Shown: one piece after another, positions 62,215 to 64,000 of the stretch | Position numbering within the stretch: position 1 is the first letter of the stretch | How the letters are laid out: each line of letters begins with the position of its first letter | Origin: Burkholderiales bacterium | GTDB lineage: Bacteria; Pseudomonadota; Gammaproteobacteria; Burkholderiales; Burkholderiaceae_C | DNA length: 64,000 nucleotides | Direction of reading: 5' to 3' | Assembly (NCBI GenBank): GCA_016219375.1 | Contig: JACRNC010000008.1 | Location: forward strand, 1-64,000 | Program-made: the position numbers and the translations under genes | Notes under the pieces: model-generated | Seen by the model: only the letters and a program-made list of their open reading frames with translations | What the model was told of the DNA's origin: nothing | Database searches by the model: none

Positions 62215-62948
62215 CCAGCATGAACGTTCTTATTCTTGGCGCCGGACCTTCGCTTCCTCCGCACGGTGAAGAGGTTTATCCCACCTTCATGGAAGAGGTG
62301 GGTGAGGCCCCCTTGATCCAACGGCTCGTCCAATCGTGCGCACCGCTGGATCCGCAGTGGATAGGTATAGCCTGCCAAGCGAGCGACATCGCAAGGTACC
62401 GCTTGGGAGACCTGCCTAGGATTCTTCACCCCGCTGCGATGTACGTCCTGGCAAAAGGCCCCACAGCCGGCGCGGCGTGCACCGCGATGCTGGCTGCCGA
62501 GCACATTGACAATCATTCGGAGTTGCTCATCCTGGGCTCAACCGAATATGTCGACGTCAGCTTTGCGGAGGTGCTTGCTGGTTTTCGCCAAAGAGGCCTC
62601 GACGCTGGCGTCCTGACGTTCAACTCCATTCACCCGCGTTACTCTTACGTAAGGGTAGACGAATTCGGCATGGTGACCGAAGCCAGCGAGAAAAAGCCAG
62701 TTAGCAATACAGCGGTAGCTTCGTTCTTTTGGTTCCGGCGAGGTTCGGATTTTGTAAGAGCGGCCCAGGATGTCATCAGGAAGGACGATCATGTCAATGG
62801 GTCGTTCTATATCACACCCACATTGAATCAACTACTGCTGCGCCAATTGAAAGTGGGAGCCAAGCAGATCCCGAATGCAACCTACCACCCGCTCAAGACG
62901 GCAAGGCAGATTGAAAGCTTTGAGACCGCACAGGAAGTGAGGAGATGA
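62211..62948 (+). CDS. Second nucleotidyltransferase-like protein, degenerate active site
   Basis: 245 residues, clearly paralogous in layout to the protein at 60207: shared VxGAACTAMLAAEHI, ILGSTEYVDVSFAEVL, RYSYVRVDEFGMV, EKKPVSNTAVASFFWFRRGSDFVRAA and VNGSFYITPTLNQLL versus VNGEFYVAPVYNRLI. But the N-terminal GxGxRF...K is replaced by LGAGPSLPPHGEEVYPTF, and the metal-binding NSDQY Asp by GSTEY. So it may be catalytically inactive, regulatory, or use a different substrate. Coupled by ATGA overlap to the HAD gene. Confidence 0.82.
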   Translation: MTSMNVLILGAGPSLPPHGEEVYPTFMEEVGEAPLIQRLVQSCAPLDPQWIGIACQASDIARYRLGDLPRILHPAAMYVLAKGPTAGAACTAMLAAEHIDNHSELLILGSTEYVDVSFAEVLAGFRQRGLDAGVLTFNSIHPRYSYVRVDEFGMVTEASEKKPVSNTAVASFFWFRRGSDFVRAAQDVIRKDDHVNGSFYITPTLNQLLLRQLKVGAKQIPNATYHPLKTARQIESFETAQEVRR

Positions 62949-62949
62949 C

Positions 62950-63282
62950 ATGAAGACCCATCGATTGGATAGCATGAAAGGCGGTTGGTTTGCCGGCGAC
63001 TTTGAGCCGAGTTTGATCCCGAGCAAGGATTTTGAGGTCGCCGTCAAGAGATATCCGGCCGGCGCCTCGGAGCCGCGTCATGTGCACAAGATCGCAACCG
63101 AATGGACCGTGATCCTCAACGGCAAGGTTCAAATGTGCGGCCAGACATTCACTGATGGGGACATCATCGAAATCGAGCCGGGGGAGCCCACTGATTTTCG
63201 TGTGCTGGAAGACACGATCACAGTGGTGGTCAAGACCCCTTCCTGCAAGGGCGACAAGTTCTTGGTCGGGCCCACGGATTAA
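62950..63282 (+). CDS. Capsule/LPS-locus-type cupin
   Basis: 110 residues. Cupin motif 1 is degenerate around EPRHVHKIATEWTVILNGKVQM (His-X-His kept), motif 2 is GDIIEIEPGEPTDFRVLEDTITVVVKTPS. Small cupins with this MKGGWFAGDFEPSL start sit in several surface-polysaccharide loci. It begins 1 bp after the previous stop and ends the plus-strand run. It might bind or isomerise the small molecule made by the locus, but it lacks a known activity. Its last 4 bases overlap the convergent WavE-like gene. Confidence 0.8.
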   Translation: MKTHRLDSMKGGWFAGDFEPSLIPSKDFEVAVKRYPAGASEPRHVHKIATEWTVILNGKVQMCGQTFTDGDIIEIEPGEPTDFRVLEDTITVVVKTPSCKGDKFLVGPTD

Positions 63283-64000
63283 CGAAGCGGCTTTTTGAGC
63301 GCACGAGCTATCCAGTAGTTTCGGAACAGGCTTGAAACAGCTCGCAATACTATTTCAACAGAATAGCGCAAGATTGCCACCGGCCGAGAGATTAATCTTA
63401 GAATCATCCGAATGCCGCGCTCGACCATCCTGACGACCTGCCACATATCCGAGAAACCACCCCGCCATTTTCGACGAATCCTTATCATTCTTGAAGATCG
63501 GAAGGCTTTTTTCAGCAGATAAGAGGCGGGGATATCTATCGATTCGCTGAAGTAAGTTGCAGCCAGTTTAGCCCACCTCAGGTGATCCATTTGAGTATCG
63601 TAGTCAAAACGGTATGGGTCAAATTTGCGAAACCGTATACCGAAATCCTCGTAATCCACGATTACCAAGTTAGCCGCAAAAAGTTTCTCCGATAACACCA
63701 AGTCTCGCCCGTCAGATCGGTGATCAAAACGCAAATCCAGCCCTCTCTTTTTGAGAAATGACGCCCAGATATATTGCTCCGGAACATATCGACCATTCCA
63801 TGTGGGGAAAGTATCAATCTCGGGCCTCTCTCTGTCAGAGTAGAACCTGTCGTATTCTTGCGGCTGAAGATCAATGTCCCACAGCGCCAGAACGTCTTCC
63901 GTCAGACCAAATTGCGTCCAGTCGCTGATGTGAAAACACAGCTGACGCACCCTCGGATCGGTGCAGTACAGGTTGTTGACGACCAAGCGACGCTTGAGCA
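63279..64000 (-). CDS. WavE-family protein, C-terminal part (5' end outside window)
   Basis: About 240 residues visible, reading frame open to the right edge. FHISDWTQFGLTEDVLALWDIDLQP and VPEQYIWASFLKKRGLDL correspond to the SDIALFGLTEDVLAHFD and APEQHFFLNSL segments of the WavE-like protein at 59.2 kb, and NLVIVDYEDFGIRF to NNFVVVSMQDFGLK. The C-terminal 60 residues are hydrophobic and basic. Strikingly AT-rich for this genome. The gene is convergent with the cupin gene. Confidence 0.78.
   Translation of the reverse strand, partial: LKRRLVVNNLYCTDPRVRQLCFHISDWTQFGLTEDVLALWDIDLQPQEYDRFYSDRERPEIDTFPTWNGRYVPEQYIWASFLKKRGLDLRFDHRSDGRDLVLSEKLFAANLVIVDYEDFGIRFRKFDPYRFDYDTQMDHLRWAKLAATYFSESIDIPASYLLKKAFRSSRMIRIRRKWRGGFSDMWQVVRMVERGIRMILRLISRPVAILRYSVEIVLRAVSSLFRNYWIARALKKPLR

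Noticed and set aside
1-64000. CRISPR array, tRNA, rRNA, prophage or integrase genes
   Set aside because: None were seen on inspection of either strand. Repeats found here are protein-coding or isolated.

Overview
The window comes from a GC-rich betaproteobacterium, most likely a burkholderialean of the Rubrivivax/Leptothrix/Comamonadaceae kind. The evidence is very GC-biased codon use, a YhdP-glnE divergon, a DUF4148-like exported protein, a PEP-CTERM protein, an OlsB-type ornithine-lipid acyltransferase, a PglL-type O-oligosaccharyltransferase and a heptose-based LPS core locus. No tRNA, rRNA, CRISPR array or prophage was recognised.

Layout. (0-0.25 kb) The tail of an IS110-family transposase abuts a nitrilase-family amidase gene. 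(0.25-11.4 kb) Amidase, giant AsmA-like YhdP, glnE, a rhomboid-type (rhombosortase-like) protease and a PEP-CTERM protein. (11.9-21.5 kb) Envelope and signalling block: a Ser/Thr-rich exported protein, a Cpx-like system (Spy/CpxP-like protein, OmpR-type regulator, sensor kinase), a PAS/GAF hybrid kinase with a receiver protein, and a DedA-family membrane protein. (21.8-27.4 kb) ahpC/ahpF peroxide defence, a luciferase-like flavin oxidoreductase, and a porin paired with a small PstS-like protein. (27.7-34.2 kb) A pilin O-glycosylation locus on the minus strand: type IV pilin with a sigma-54-like promoter, an unknown 104-residue protein, a TPR/GT41 glycosyltransferase fused to a second transferase-like domain, a methyltransferase-like protein and a PglL-like ligase. 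Its middle is visibly AT-richer than its surroundings. (34.4-43.5 kb) cAMP phosphodiesterase-like protein, a 766-bp gene-poor gap, OlsB, PTS enzyme I, an esterase, glycolate oxidase subunits GlcF and GlcE without GlcD, and a cupin.

(43.9-50.0 kb) The B12-dependent ribonucleotide reductase gene nrdJ carries a 374-residue intein with a LAGLIDADG endonuclease, placed immediately before the presumed radical cysteine. The last 81 bp of nrdJ occur again 1.66 kb downstream. Between the copies lies a complete HigBA-type toxin-antitoxin operon whose antitoxin has an ImmA/IrrE-like metalloprotease domain. A broken PIN-domain (VapC-like) toxin gene follows the second copy. This looks like repeated insertion of selfish modules at the nrdJ 3' end.

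(50.1-64 kb) LPS core and surface-polysaccharide locus. gmhA, hldA and a fused hldC-gmhB gene give the ADP-heptose precursor route except the HldD epimerase. Two GT9 and two GT4 glycosyltransferases and an MsbA flippase accompany them. A tightly overlapping five-gene run follows: WavE-like, nucleotidyltransferase, GDPD-like, HAD phosphatase and a second, degenerate nucleotidyltransferase. A cupin gene lies 1 bp after it, and a second WavE-like gene runs off the right edge. This last cassette looks like an uncharacterised pathway that makes and attaches a nucleotide-activated small molecule to surface glycan, and is the best candidate for an undescribed system.
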